The notes below the pieces were generated by a model. It was given only the letters and a program-made list of their open reading frames with translations, ran no database searches and had not been told where the DNA came from. This document shows, in pieces, positions 47,851-60,261 of a stretch of DNA of 64,000 nucleotides. Location: contig NC_092365.1 in assembly GCF_030848805.1 (NCBI RefSeq), forward strand, positions 17,537,049 through 17,601,048, given 5' to 3'. This stretch comes from Temnothorax longispinosus. Lineage: Eukaryota > Arthropoda > Insecta > Hymenoptera > Formicidae. The number at the start of each line of letters is the position of its first letter. Within the stretch, counting starts at the first letter, position 1. The translations under genes and the position numbers were made by a program.

Positions 47851-49516
47851 TTTGTCCCTCTGTGATTCGTGCTTCCTTATGTTGTACGATCAATAAAAAA
47901 GAATGCTCCGTCGTGCTCTGTGTGGAGTCTGGGGCTTTTGCCATCTTGAAACATATCGACTCTGTTGCTATTGGAAGATTACGATTTCACAGCTACGTCC
48001 GTGTTATCAATACCAATAACAGTCCAATCATTTATCTTTTTTTCCTTTCGTTGATTGTTAGTAATCTATTTCTCGATCAAATTATGTTACTCAATTCTGC
48101 CGTCGCGTCGTTTGATAGTTTTTTCAATTACGTGTGTTTTTATAGTGCTTTTATAGCTTCTTTTTCTCCGACTTGTTCACAGCGGCTTTCAAAATGCTAC
48201 AACTGATACTGTTTAATTCCATATGACAGCCGTACGTATTTTCTGTCCAACGCTCGAGGGAATATGCTTCTGGAGCGCCATACAAATGATACCACTCCTC
48301 TTTTCTCTTTCTTTTCCCGAACGTATTATTTCGCTGAAACTTGACAGCGTCGCGTCCGTCGCCGACAGTATGTTACGTTTACGTATTTGATCTCCACGGG
48401 TTATCGCACTGTCTCCTGGCATGCCGGCGAAGCGCCGCGTCCATCCATTTTCCCCTTTTACGACGGAGTTAAGTGCGTGGAGACGCATAACACGGCAGCG
48501 GAAGCGTACAAAAATATTGATCGTGCCCGGTCCGGCGCTGCTGCCAGCGCGAAAGAGTCAAGTAAGAATTACCGTGCGCGCGTACCACTATAATATGCAA
48601 CAGTCATACAAAATTTCCAAGAATCTCGTGAATAGAAAAATACTCGGTTCTAGATCTGTCAAGTGCAGGCCAAACATATCACTGAGGTGTGCAACAATTT
48701 TCTGATGATGAGAAGTAATTGCCTCATTTTTCAGTAATTTTTCGATAACTATATATTAGTCCCAATCGCTACGCAAAGTCGAATGCCTTTTAATTTTTCA
48801 AACTGTTTTACAATAAAATTAATGATTTTATTCTCGCGGAAACGGCTTATTTATCGAGAATTTTAATTATATTGTAGTTGATCTCGCATATTCTTTTTCC
48901 TAAATCCTCTGGGATGAAAATTCTAGGAGGCTAAAGTCGCGTCATTCCTACCGAACGAATCGTTACAGGAAGGACGGTTGGGAGACTTAATAGCGTCCCA
49001 ACAACGAGCACACTCGGAAACTCGCCTCGCCGGATAGCTTTTCTCCCACTTTAATTACGGTCAGGCATGCTTTAACCATCCTCGTAGGTCGCCTCGTCAC
49101 CTCTTTTGCTCCAGCAAGGAACGCCTGCATCGCGACTGCATGCGCGCCGGCTAAACCCTTTGCGCGCCGCCCGCCGCCGACCGGTCGATAAGACGTCGCT
49201 TCGAGAACTCTATCAAAAATGCACTGCCCGACACGCGTGGCTATTCGCTTTCGAGCACGGCTCCGACTCCGTATAACAGGATAAAGGAGATAAATGCCAT
49301 GGTGGACACAAGGGTTAAAGTAATCAGTTTATATTTGTCGCTCCAGCAAAGTAAATAAACTCTGACAAGAATACGTATAGGATTAGAGATAATAATATAT
49401 CTTGCTAATGAAACCCGTAGATCTTATACATTTCTGCCACATTATTCTTAACGACAAATTCAATGACAAAGCGATAGATCAAGCATTTTCTCTTATCTAT
49501 TTTTATTCCAAAACTT
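47851..49516. other. Non-coding block
   Basis: No gene is supported. A 114-codon plus-strand ORF (47862-48206) is Cys/Phe/Ser-rich with a hydrophobic stretch and no recognisable domain. A GC-bearing patch lies at about 48950-49280. AACCCGTAGATCT near 49406 resembles the start of the miR-10/100 family, but no pairing arm was seen. Confidence 0.45.
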
Positions 49517-49664
49517 GGGCCGGTATTCATAATCAGATCTTATTTCAAGATCGTCTTAAGTAATATCTTAAGATGCTAATATGGTTCTGTGATTGGTTAA
49601 TGACATCTTAAGATTGTACTTAAGACGGTCTTAAATATAAGAACCGACTATGAATACCGGTCTT
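49517..49664. mobile_element. About 148-bp MITE with CCGGTATTCATA ends
   Basis: The left end GGGCCGGTATTCATAATCAG matches the reverse complement of the right end (AAGACCGGTATTCATAGTCG). Pairing continues inward through GATCTTAT/GTTCTTAT-like sequence to GTCTTAAG / CTTAAGAC and ATCTTAAGAT-type words. Most of the element can fold into one imperfect hairpin. There is no coding capacity. Flanking TTG (left) and TTA (right) would suit a degraded 3-bp TWA target of the PIF/Harbinger group, but this is uncertain. Confidence 0.75.
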
Positions 49665-51760
49665 AGTTTGCCAAAATCTTTTAATTTTTAAACGTCTCTA
49701 TTTTCTGAGGACGAGTTGATTTTAAATGTTAAAAAATGTGTTATTGATAGGTAATATAATCGGAGCAGGTACTGTGTATGTACGTGAAAAAAAATTTTTG
49801 AATTGTTCATTGTGTTTCGTGTCTATTCTGTGCTTTTTATTCCCAATCATGATGGCGCAAAAATAAACCTCGAAATAGATAGACCTCGAAAAGAGTCGAC
49901 GAACCGGCACAATTACTGTGCATTATTCGTAGTCAATGCAGGTATTAACGGGCGACCGGGCTGGTAGCGAAAAGGCGATCGATGCAACAAAAACACATCG
50001 TTTTAAATAACGGCGGTATCTCGACATTGAAGCACGAGAACACTGATCTGGGTAACCGATCGTTGCGTATTGCTATGGATGCGAGAGCGATCGACAACTG
50101 AAGAAAAATTCTCTTTCTAGCTGTCGAGATGAATGCCACGAAAAAGCTAGCGAGCGATTTCTTCGACAACGCGACGCACTGCACAGCTCGTTACATCGAA
50201 GTTCGATACATCCGTCCGATAACTGCTCGTGTGACTGATACTTTACACCCTAGAGATTCACTTGTCCGTATACCAGCTTCGTAACGCATATTGGCTTGAC
50301 CGATACTTCGCTGGTTCCACTTCCGCGAAGTTTGTAACTGGAAAGTTACAAACTTGCTGTTACTCAACTAGAAATTAAGAGGGGAAAATGAAAAGGCAAT
50401 ACCTCTTTATTCGTGTTATTAGCCGGTATTACATTATCATAATTAACTTAATTAATTATTTTTATGTTATTGCATAGCTATTGTGTGCCCGTGTATTAAT
50501 GAATCTATCAATATATAATATATTTACATTTACATAATATATAGTACGTTTTAATAAATATTATTGATTGCTTTGACGTATAACTTGCCTAAAATAGAAA
50601 TTTGTTAAACCTGGAAAGCTTGATCAATTATCGAAATTTTGAAAATGGAGCGCTGGGCTTCGTGGAAGTTTCCTCGCGGTTCTGTTTTTATTTATATTCG
50701 TTGTAATAGTTATCAGTGCTCTCGATGCACATTTTTATCACACTCAGTTCCACGCAGGGATGCTCGGGGCGCCGAAATACTTCGCACCGAACCTGGAAGT
50801 TACTTTCGGGAACGGCAAGCAAACTTCCCGACTTACCTACCCTTTTCAACTCAGGTTCAAGCCAAATAGCTACCACAGGGTTACTGGGAAATATCTTTCG
50901 GCGATGTTTCCGCGGAACATAAAAATATAGTCTCAAGAACTGTGGCAGATGGTATGCTTCCCTGAACAGAGGAAGTGCCGCATGCACTCGTGTTTGCATG
51001 CACTCTTGACAAGACGAATAATTCGACGATCGAAGAATGCGGTTCTCATGTATAATATATTCTCGCGGTTTTATGTAGCATTAATATTTCTCTTCTATAC
51101 TATCAACAATACGTGCATCGAGCGGCTTACAAACAAAGGGTCTAATGGTTTTCTTTTTTATTCAAAACCCCTAATCTTTATTTTTAGATATTTTTTGTCC
51201 TCCGTTTTTATGTTACCACCAGTTTGCAATGAAACTCGTCATAAGTACTTTTTAATAACAGCTCGCAATCTGTGGTATAAACTTTTTCCCGAGTTACGTA
51301 GAATTGCTTCTGCAATCGAAAGATCTTTATTGGCACGTGTATTTGAGCCAAATCTTGCTTTACTCACAATTTCTAATTTATTTATTTATTTGTAAATTTT
51401 ATAACTTTTTTTATTTATTTCTATTTCACAGTCAAGTGATTTCTCATTTCTTTGTTGGTTTAATTTGCTAAAATTGAAAAGTATCGTTGTTTTTATTATT
51501 TAATATTTCTAAATTCTTATTATACATATTTGCATATAATTATACACACATACATATTTTTAACTAACATAAAAAATTATTTAATTATATTCTAACCGTG
51601 TTTTTCCATGTAATGTGCCATTTATTTTTTTGAGTGACTTCTCTTTGCAAACGTTATTAATTTAACATACATTGACCTTGCATACATGAAGAGATACTCG
51701 AATCACTTATATTGTAAGCTTCGCATTTGTAAACATTTCGTAAACGAAGCGCGGACGCGT
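49665..51760. other. Non-coding block
   Basis: No gene is supported. A hairpin at 50328-50355 has 12-bp perfect arms AAGTTTGTAACT / AGTTACAAACTT around GGAA. A 148-codon plus-strand ORF (50949-51395) ends in ARNLWYKLFPELRR, faintly like the C-terminus of some LINE-type polymerases, but no catalytic motif precedes it. A strongly AT-rich stretch covers about 51390-51660. Confidence 0.45.
50328..50355. repeat. Perfect hairpin, 12-bp arms
   Basis: AAGTTTGTAACT, spacer GGAA, AGTTACAAACTT. Confidence 0.88.
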
Positions 51761-52630
51761 GTCCCGCTCGCGTGCATAAAATATTACTGCATCCGACGCC
51801 GCTCTTCTCGACCCAAGTCGTCACCATAATCGCAACCCGGCTTCGTGAATATTTCACGCGCGTTCCAGATTCGCGAAATCTGCCTTATGACGCGCGAACT
51901 TTTCGCCTCGACAAACGATTTCGCGGGACACATCGACCGAATGGGGAGAGGGATCCAATTGATCCCGGGGACGAAAGAGGCAAGCTGAAAGATTCAATGC
52001 GGCCGCACCTTGGATACTTGCATTATGTAAATGCCCGAGTATTACATTATGTAAGTGCACCGCGCACCGGGCGTTGAATAACGTTAATGTCGCGCGGGCG
52101 GCTCGGCCCGCCGGGCCATAAATCCGATTTATACACGAATATGTCCGCTCTAGTGGCCGCTAAATCACCGGGCTTTAAGAGCGCGAGATAAGGCTCGCAT
52201 CGATTGCCGGCGGATGAAGTGGCAGGCTGCACGATCCGATTCGCGGCCGAACACATTTCGAGACGGGGAGAATTCTACTGCTTTGCGGCAGCTCGCGCTC
52301 GTTGCTTGGCGCCCTGAAATATTCAGCGCGATTCACTTCAGATGCCTGCATTATGTAGCGTTCGCTTAGCCGTCCCTTTGAATGACTATTCTATCGATCG
52401 GGTAATTACTCGCGTGGAGCATTGCCGGATGGAAGTAATTTCTTTTCCCGGCCGCGTTTCTAGAAGCGAGAGATTCGATGGCGCGGCGCGGCGGGATTAC
52501 GGATGCACTCTCGCGACGTCTTACGTGCGATTTCGCGAAATTAACAGTTCGTCATCAGCACGATGCACGATGAATAGAAACAAATTTGCATATTTCAAAA
52601 GATACCAGTTGGCTTTAGAATTCTGATGAA
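51761..52630. other. CpG-rich block
   Basis: Overlapping ORFs on both strands (101 codons plus, 68 and 69 codons minus, 94 codons plus) with no recognisable domain. GGGCCATAAATCCGATTTAT near 52112 contains a CCATAAA word like posterior Hox-type sites. The paired TTATGTAA motif at 52021-52058 is listed separately. The block has enhancer or promoter character, not visibly exonic. Confidence 0.4.
52021..52058. promoter_or_regulatory. Tandem pair of TTATGTAA (PAR-bZIP type) sites
   Basis: CATTATGTAAATGC (52021-52034) and CATTATGTAAGTGC (52045-52058) lie 24 bp apart, in the same orientation. TTATGTAA matches the V/P-box core known for Vrille and Pdp1 in Drosophila and for PAR-bZIP factors in general. 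A further GCATTATGTAGC lies near 52350. Function is inferred from motif and spacing only. Confidence 0.4.
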
Positions 52631-53502
52631 ATTGAACACGCTAGTTTCTCCTCCCCCTCCCTAGTGTCTCACTTCCGAATTTAAAACATATTTTCCGATA
52701 TTCGTTCTTCCTCTTTTTCATTTTTACGTATTGCATCTTTCTGTAAAATTTTCACATGATATACACTTCGCGAAATTTTGGAAGATTTTAATAAACTAAT
52801 AAAATAGATCTCATCTATGAAGCCAGTTTGTGATATATGTATTATCTCCGTTGAAAGTGGAGAAGGCCGGCGAAACCGAGTTTCTTTTAAAACACGAAGA
52901 AAACAGCTTTTCCTTTTCGCCAGTTGAATTATTGAACAATCTTCTCTGATATATCAACTACATTATACGGATATTATTACTATCGTCTTCATAAAATAAT
53001 CATTTATTGTACGCTTCTGCACTATCCTCTATTAAACATTAACGTTCCCGCGTTTTACGATCTACGTTACAGCGTGCACCGAAATTAAAACGCACATAAC
53101 AGTAAGCCGGTGGAGAGCAAAGAACACAAGAAACACGGCGGAGTGTTAATAGTTTGAGGTACTTTCATCTCGACGGAACAATACCTACGCGAGACCAAAG
53201 TGTACATCTGCAACTGCGTATAAATATATTACGCTCATTCTTAAAACGTCCTTGTCCTTAAAACAAGGATTACAGATTAACGTTTACCTACCTCCTCTCG
53301 TGCCTCTCTCTTTCTTTCTACGAGAAAACTTTTCGAGAACTTAACTCAACACAGATGTCTATACGCTGTCTTTGCATATAGATTCGATACGAGGGACACG
53401 ATTAATCGGACGAGGGTTAAATCCACTGCTTAAGTCGCTCCGTTATGTAAAACTGGTCGAAACGATGGCATCGAGCAAAGGTCCACATTGCTCCCGACAA
53501 AA
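52631..53502. other. AT-rich non-coding block
   Basis: No gene is supported and no repeats of note were seen. Confidence 0.55.
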
Positions 53503-53576
53503 TCTCTTTCTCCCTCCCTCCCTCTCCCTCCCTCCCTCTCTCCTCCCTCTCTCCTCCCTCTCGCTCTCTTTCCTCT
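53503..53576. repeat. CCCTC-rich pyrimidine tract
   Basis: About 70 bp of TCCCTCCC and CTCCTCCCTCT units, almost free of purines. The complementary strand is G-rich (GGGA repeats) and could form triplex or G-rich structures. Confidence 0.92.
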
Positions 53577-53725
53577 ATACCGTAAATCGACATTGGCCGC
53601 CGCGCCGTGTTGTTGCATCGCGCGGCTTTCGGTAAACTTTTTATTCATCGTGTCCCCCGGGGAGATCGGCCGTGCGGACGCGTACGTGGGCGTGGGAGTA
53701 TTAAAGGAAAATCGATCTCTCTCGT

Positions 53726-53765
<40 letters not shown>

Positions 53766-54460
53766 AGGCAGGAATGGAAAGAGAGGGATGCATTTCCCAT
53801 ACACACCGGCGGTCTGTGGTACGCGACCCCTTCCACGTTCGTTCGCTACCCCGTTCATTCGGTCATCCTCCTCTCTCGTTTCTCCACCCGCGGTTCGCAA
53901 TCGCAACCCCTCTCACGTCGGTGTGAGCGAGCGAGCGAGCGAATGGCGGCGGCTACAATGCGCGGAATCCTATCTCGAAAGTTTGAGCAATACTCGAAAT
54001 TCTGGGTCAGGCGAATCGTGGCTTCCCCGGCGAGTCGTACGTCCTGCCCCGTTCCGTCCCGCACCGTACCGTCCCGTTGCGTCGCGGCGCGCCGACAAAT
54101 CTCTAAGAAGATCCAATAAAATCGATCTCGCGGACCGACCGACGCGCGACGTCTCTCTCCGAACGATCAGGACCCACCCGGCAGCGGGCGCAGGTATTAT
54201 CGTCCAGGAATTGCTCGGGGAAACGAGATTCCCCAAGTGGTGCAATGCGTTCGCCGTGAGTGAACTTGCGTACGGGCGCGACGGCATCGTCGCCTTCATA
54301 ATCTCGGTTCAGGACGCCGGAATTGTTTTGGACTCCCAATATTGTATTGATAAATCTCGAAATGTGAACGGTGTAGATGAAATCCATGAAAATATTGAAA
54401 ATGAAAATAATTTTAGGGAGACAGGAAAACATTTAATCAGAGCTATCTTTCGTTAGATAC
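53577..54460. other. CpG-rich block with a long but doubtful ORF
   Basis: The longest open frame in the window (322 codons, plus strand, 53488-54456) starts in the pyrimidine tract and runs through the GA tract. Its translation is Ser/Pro/Leu-rich, then Arg-Glu repeats, then Arg/Ala/Pro-rich sequence, with no domain, signal or coiled coil I trust. A 158-codon minus-strand ORF and a 170-codon plus-strand ORF in another frame overlap it. Repeats of CCGTNCCGTCCCG occur near 54045-54080. I read the block as compositionally open. A real exon is possible but unsupported. Confidence 0.4.
53727..53768. repeat. (GA)n microsatellite
   Basis: About 16 GA units followed by AAAGAGAAAGG. It lies about 150 bp from the facing pyrimidine tract. 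Confidence 0.94.
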
Positions 54461-56519
54461 AGATCTTTGGCGTTTACATCTGTTCGTTATAATTAAAGTA
54501 CAGGTATTCTCCAATTTTTATTTTATAAAACATACACGTAATGTATTATTTCTGCATAAAATTTATTAATTTTTCTATGAAATATACATATATATGCGTT
54601 TTAAATCGATTATACATAAAAAACGCAGTGATGAGGTCTGCAGTGATATGAATATGAAATAACAATAAGAATAATAGAACGCGTCGTTAAAAATGAAAAT
54701 TTTAGACTCTGACAATCTGTTTATTCATTTAAAAGATACCTCTAAGTTTTTATTTTTGTTTTTTGTTATTAATTGTGCAGACACTTCGATAAATATGTGA
54801 TGTTATTGAGATAATAGAATTTTACGAGATCTCTTAGACATATTTTCATAATTAAGTAACAAATCAATAATATATATAGCATTGGTGTCATTGTATTCTT
54901 CTTCTTCGTTCGGGGAGCTGAATAAGTAACTCCGATTCGAGAAAACGGTTTAAGATTATGACGATTCTGTTCGGAACGGCTTTATCTACTGCCAAAGCAC
55001 ACTGCACCACTGGGATTGAAATTGAAACGTTCATATACGCGTAGTGATATCGATAAATTTTTTATCATCGGTTTTATGCAGTTTAAAACGTATTACTACA
55101 TCACATATATATTTAGGCAGTGTATTTTGCGTACGCCTCTAAATTCACTCTTGCAGATACGTATCCTCCCGTTCAAATAATATAGCAATTGTCGGAAATA
55201 CCACATACAGCTGATTCAACATTTGTAATTCTCTGCTATCAGAATTCATCGAAATTCTGCCGCGATGGATACATCGACAACTAAATTGCTGGTGATTGAG
55301 GGAGCGTTTCATCTCGTCATAAGCGCGAATGCGTACCTTCGCGCGCGGCTCCGCAGTTACAACCAAATGAAATTTCTTGTACTACTATGACGTTTCCGTT
55401 TCCGCGCTAAGCTAGGACCACTTATCTTTTTACAGCCGACGAGATCGGATCAGGTCGGATAATTATTGCGGAGCCCAGCTTACTACCATTCCTCGATGTA
55501 CTCTTCGCCCGGGTGTAATCTTCCTCGAAACGATCCCTCTACTCCGCCTCTCCCCTTCCTCCATACAAAATCTCTCGGTATATCCCGTACGTGGTATTCT
55601 CATTCGAGCAGACATCAGGTTTTGCCCTTCGTGTACTTGTCAGCCCACCTCCGCTCGGTCTTAATGGAGGGCAATGTCTGTTGCAGTAATCTAAGCAAAT
55701 GAATTTCTCGATAAATCACCGCGAGCTCAATTCGTCCTGCGAGTCAGTTTCGTTAGAAGAAAACGGCTATTCGTCGACAACACAAATTTCTACATCGCCA
55801 CTCTCGTGCGGTACGACGATATTAAAGTCTTTGCTGATCCTGAACATTCCACCATAAACGTAAACTCCCGTGATGCGTTCACAAAGAAACGTATCCTACA
55901 ACGTGATATTTTCCTAAGGATAACTCAGACTCGTATTGTGATAATAACGAGATTTAAGGATAATTAAAGAGGATTATACAAAATTTTTATTAAGGATAGA
56001 AAGTTACATAAGATGGTTGACTCTTTAATAGTTGTATTTAATAGTCATTATAAGATTGTGAAAGAAAGATAACTATTCTTCATCATTTAAGAGATAATGA
56101 AATACTCTACATATACATTATGACATTTATTTCGATTAATTCTAGACGCATTTGCGGTGAACTCAGCAATTTTATTGAAGAAAGATAAATGGGTACAGCA
56201 ATAATAACTTAATTCTTAACTATTCGTTATCGTTTTGGTAAAAATTCCTATTGCTTCTTTAAATAATAGCGCACGAGAGATAATATATTTCCGACAATAA
56301 ATATCTTTATCTAGATTTTTCGGTTTTACACGTTTTTTAAAGGCGTCGAGAAATTTCAAGTATTATTCGAACGAGTGCCGCAGATATCGATATTTCAACG
56401 AAGTTAACAAAGTATCATATACCGCTATTCAAGTGGCGCTATCGAGATGAAATCTTTATTAGAAACTTTTCCGTAGGCCTCGTAATTCCCGTGGTACGCG
56501 CAGAACTAATTCGACGGAA
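54461..56519. other. Non-coding block, AT-rich
   Basis: No gene is supported. A moderately GC-rich stretch covers about 55240-55700. Short ORFs (73-78 codons) have no features. Confidence 0.5.
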
Positions 56520-57110
56520 CTAATAACGAAAGAATTTACGGAGGAGGGCTGCGGTCGCGCGCGGCGAGGAACTTTCCTAACGACTTTCTGCCCGGTAACT
56601 GTCCGGCCGTTAACTTCCCGGTGCCAGTGATTTTCAGGAAAGCAATCCGCGATCGCGTTTTCGAACCCTTCGCAGCTGCCGAGCGATCGACCGTTGAAAT
56701 CTCGTCCTTCGTCATTCTCCTGGTTCTTTCCATCGCGCGCGTTTTCTTCGATGTTCCCCCCTCTCTCTCTCGCCTCCTCTCTCCCTCAAGGCCCTTCGGT
56801 TCTTACAACCATTTCGCATCCGAGCTTTCGACTCGGCGCTAACTCGTTCTCGAAGCGACGCAGCACGACCCTATCGAAGAAAAAGCAGGAGCCTAGGGGG
56901 AAAAGCGACAGAGGGAAAAAAGGAGGTGAGTCGCGCGCGCACGGCGGGATTGCAGACAGGGATGGAGAGTAAGAAGTTACGAAACGACAAGCGAACGGGT
57001 TACTTTGGCTGCACTCGTCATGAGCGACTCCACGAGAAGAAGGGCACAAGGGAGAAAGAAGGAAACAGAGCAGCAAAAAGAGAAAAGGACGTCGCTCGTT
57101 CGCTCTAAGT
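56520..57110. other. CpG-rich block with a strong splice-donor-like site
   Basis: GC-rich with pyrimidine-rich CTCTCTCTCGCC runs at about 56760-56790 and a purine-rich second half. AGGAG followed by GTGAGT (GT at 56926-56927) matches the consensus 5' splice site well, so an untranslated or coding first exon ending at 56925 is conceivable. The overlapping ORFs (92 and 73 codons plus, 96 codons minus) have no domain. Confidence 0.35.
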
Positions 57111-59763
57111 TGCGAGCAGGGTCGGTTTTAATTCAAATGTGCTAGTAGTCCAATGAGAGAATTATACCACTGTTACGAATTAAGTGAAGTATATATTAGT
57201 GGTTTGGCGAAGGCTAAAAGCTAGAAAATAAAGAATAATGTCTCTACAAGAATTTCCGATCTTCTGCTATTTTAAGCAATATAGTTAAGCAAAAGATATG
57301 TTTAGAAACATACAAGATAATTGCAAAAAAAGGACATGCAGCAGTGGAAGTTGCTGTAATGGTACATTTGTATTTGTTTGCGGAAATGCTCGGAACTATT
57401 TGCGTCATACTGAAAGAGAAACGAAGGTGAAAGCATAGTCTAGACAGTTTGTTCGTTAACACCGTATTTTTACACCTTTCCCTTTTCGTTCTGGCTCTGA
57501 TCCCTCAATTACTACGTGTTATTGGGAATACTATTAACGTCAGGAACTCTGACAACACACAATCAGATTGATAATAATTGAAGATTATTATCTCGTATTT
57601 CATTCACCAGCAAAAATCACATTATATCTTTTGTTACGTTATTAATTGTTAATTGAAGAAATAAAGAGTAACAGAATAAACACGCATAAATTGTTGAAGA
57701 CAAAAGATAAATTATTACATTTGTTATATCCATTCTTGAAAAAGTGTTAAATTGAATTGACTTGAATTCATTGTTGCCTTTTTCCTCAATGCTACATAAT
57801 TGGTTCTCTCCCTCGGTTCGCTTTGTGCTGCGAGAGTAACTGTCAACGCGGGAATCGCGTTTGGCAACTCATAAATGACAGATTATCGTGATTGACTTTG
57901 ATTATCTTGATGCGTGAGGTCAAATAAATGTGAAGATCAAATTTGATACATGTTATTAAAAATATATTATGGAGAATAAATGGCGCGCGCGCTTTATAGT
58001 ATTCTAGTATTCGAATATCTCTTGCATTGCAAATTGCCGTTTAGCCATCATAGGAATTACAATATGGAATTCGTAGGATTTACAGCATCAATATTACTAT
58101 CAATATACAGTTATTTTCAATATATTTTTATCAATACTTTACTATCAATATTGACACAGTTTTATTAATATTGCGGTATATACATTTTTAGTCTCATCGT
58201 TATTTGCTTTATGTTCAATCAATTTCTCTCGCTTTTAATAGCATCATATATTTTTAACTCTGCGTGATTTGTTGTATTTTTTTTTTAATAATTAAATTTG
58301 AATATAGGTTATTAAAGTTAGACGCAGATCATATTTAAAAAACCAAAACTAATTTAATTAGATTAAAATGCAATGATTCTTAGTTTGAACATTCACTAGA
58401 AATAGAAAAAAAAAACAGTTTTAATGCGCGCTCGAATATTACATACATTTAGACTGCAGTATAAAATATTATTAACTTCATTTCTTTTAAATCTCTGTAA
58501 AATGCAAAAACTATTTCTTTCACGTTTTTGAACCGTAAAGCCGGCCCTGGGAAGAACGGAGGTGCACGACGTCGTTGTAGTGTCCAGAACAGCTCGAAAC
58601 TAATTTATAGAGTCTCTTAAGGATCTTCCTGCGGCTGCAACGGTCGTCGATAAATAGAGAAACAGGATGGCGCGGCGGAAGGATGACTTTGACTGACGTT
58701 TAAGTTCTTTTATAAATACGCTCATCCGCTTTTCTCTCGAGGCGTCTAAGCGAGAAAAAACTTTCGAGACACGGGGTGCAGAAAAATTTAAACCATAAAG
58801 GATATTCGGTCAATACTTCGTGATATTTTTGCGAGGCTAATCGACAACCTCCACAAAATATATGGAAACAGAAATAGCGAATTTTAAAGAAGCGTGTGTG
58901 TTCTCGGTGCTTTCCTCGCGGGAATTCGCCGTTCGTAACTTACGCGCCGAGTGTATTGCAGCCCCAGACGTAATTTTATACCTTTATGTCCTTTCGATAG
59001 CGTTCGCGGGGATGGAGAGGTCCACGCGGATACGCGATGCATCCCAAAACTTTTTCCCGAACCGTTACGTTTTAGTGATATTTCGACGGTCGGCACGTGA
59101 TGTCGAAAGTTTCGTAGGGAGCGGGTGTCCCATGAGTGTCATAGTTCCCCGTAGGTAAAATTTCATTTGGTTTATCTACCATTGTGCACGCAGCACGCGG
59201 ATCGGTCAATATTGGTTACACTACTTTATTGCTACTGTATCGCTGATCTACGAGAGTAAATCTGCGCTTTGTACGTTAATAAATTAATAGAGTTACGTTT
59301 TTCCTTAATTTTGTAATTTTGCTTGTCTTACCAATTCGAGGTAATTCGTTCTACAAATTCACGTAAAAAAATATCCTCGAGTTACTCGGAGAAATAATTG
59401 AGTTTCAAGTAAAACTTTTTTCCCGTCAGTCCTGATTTGTTGCCTCGTTTCATTTGCGCATTATTTTTGTATAGAAAATACAATTAAAAGGGTTTGCAGG
59501 GTTTTTCTTTGTTTTACGTAAGATAAGTGGAGTTACGTTAAACAGTGCGTTGCGATTTGTTAAATTAATTCTCACAAATCTGGAAACATTTACTAATGAG
59601 AGAGGGCTTGGGAACACGACGTACAATTAGTTAGTTTTCCCTCTTCACTTTCCAATTATCGCATCACTCCTTGCCTAATCCGTTGCGACGCTCTCAGTAT
59701 CGTGCATCTTCTCTGCATGGCTTCCCACCGCAGCTCTCGAGTCCCATCTCCTTCTCTTTGCAT
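57111..59763. other. Non-coding block, AT-rich
   Basis: No gene is supported. TACTATCAATA occurs at 58095-58105 and 58140-58150. A CpG-bearing patch at about 58540-59160 holds a 98-codon ORF (58862-59158) without recognisable features. Confidence 0.5.
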
Positions 59764-60261
59764 CTACAGAGTGTTCCAAAGCTAACGCCGTATCCTTCAT
59801 CTTGAGTTTATTGAGAATGCTCGAGAGTTAGATAGTAAAACGAAACAGTATTTCTTTCAAGTTTATCTTTAAATTATAAATTGTAATCGCATTTTTCTCG
59901 TCATTACTTACAGGGTAGGTTTACAAAATCACGCGTTTCGCATTATAAATCAGTTAATAAAACTTAATCGCACATTTGTAGTAACATTGATTAATGTTCG
60001 AAATTTAACTTAAGCTTAATTATTACACGATGATTTATTAACGAAGAAGGATCAGAAGAGGATTCCTTACACGTGTCTGACAACTCTTGCGTGCAGAGAA
60101 ATCATTTGTTTCAATGTATATATCGCAAAAGAATGTGTCATTTTTTACGTTGGATATCGTAAATCAACCCAGTTTTAATGACTGATCTGCATTCTTGAGG
60201 GTTCTTGAGGGAAAGTCTACCCCGAAAGAAGATGTCAATGAAACTTTGGGACACCCCGTGG
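59764..60261. mobile_element. 498-bp probable DNA-transposon remnant with 18-bp TIRs
   Basis: The left end CTACAGAGTGTTCCAAAG (59764-59781) agrees with the reverse complement of the right end CTTTGGGACACCCCGTGG (60244-60261) at 14 of 18 positions, and all four differences are transitions. The shared consensus resembles ACAGGGTGTCCCAAAG-type ends that I recall from insect repeats. The interior is AT-rich and non-coding. A direct repeat TTCTTGAGGG lies near 60192-60211. Target duplication was not resolved. Confidence 0.45.

Noticed and set aside
49405..49430. miR-10/miR-100-like start AACCCGTAGATCT
   Set aside because: The match stops after about 12 bases and no complementary arm was found within 100 bp.
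50949..51395. 148-codon ORF ending in ARNLWYKLFPELRR as a LINE reverse-transcriptase tail
   Set aside because: The resemblance is short and loose. No reverse-transcriptase catalytic motif, endonuclease or poly(A) tail structure is visible around it.
53488..54456. 322-codon plus-strand ORF as a protein-coding gene
   Set aside because: It begins in a CCCTC tract, crosses a (GA)n repeat as Arg-Glu repeats, has no recognisable domain, and is overlapped by long ORFs in other frames and on the other strand.
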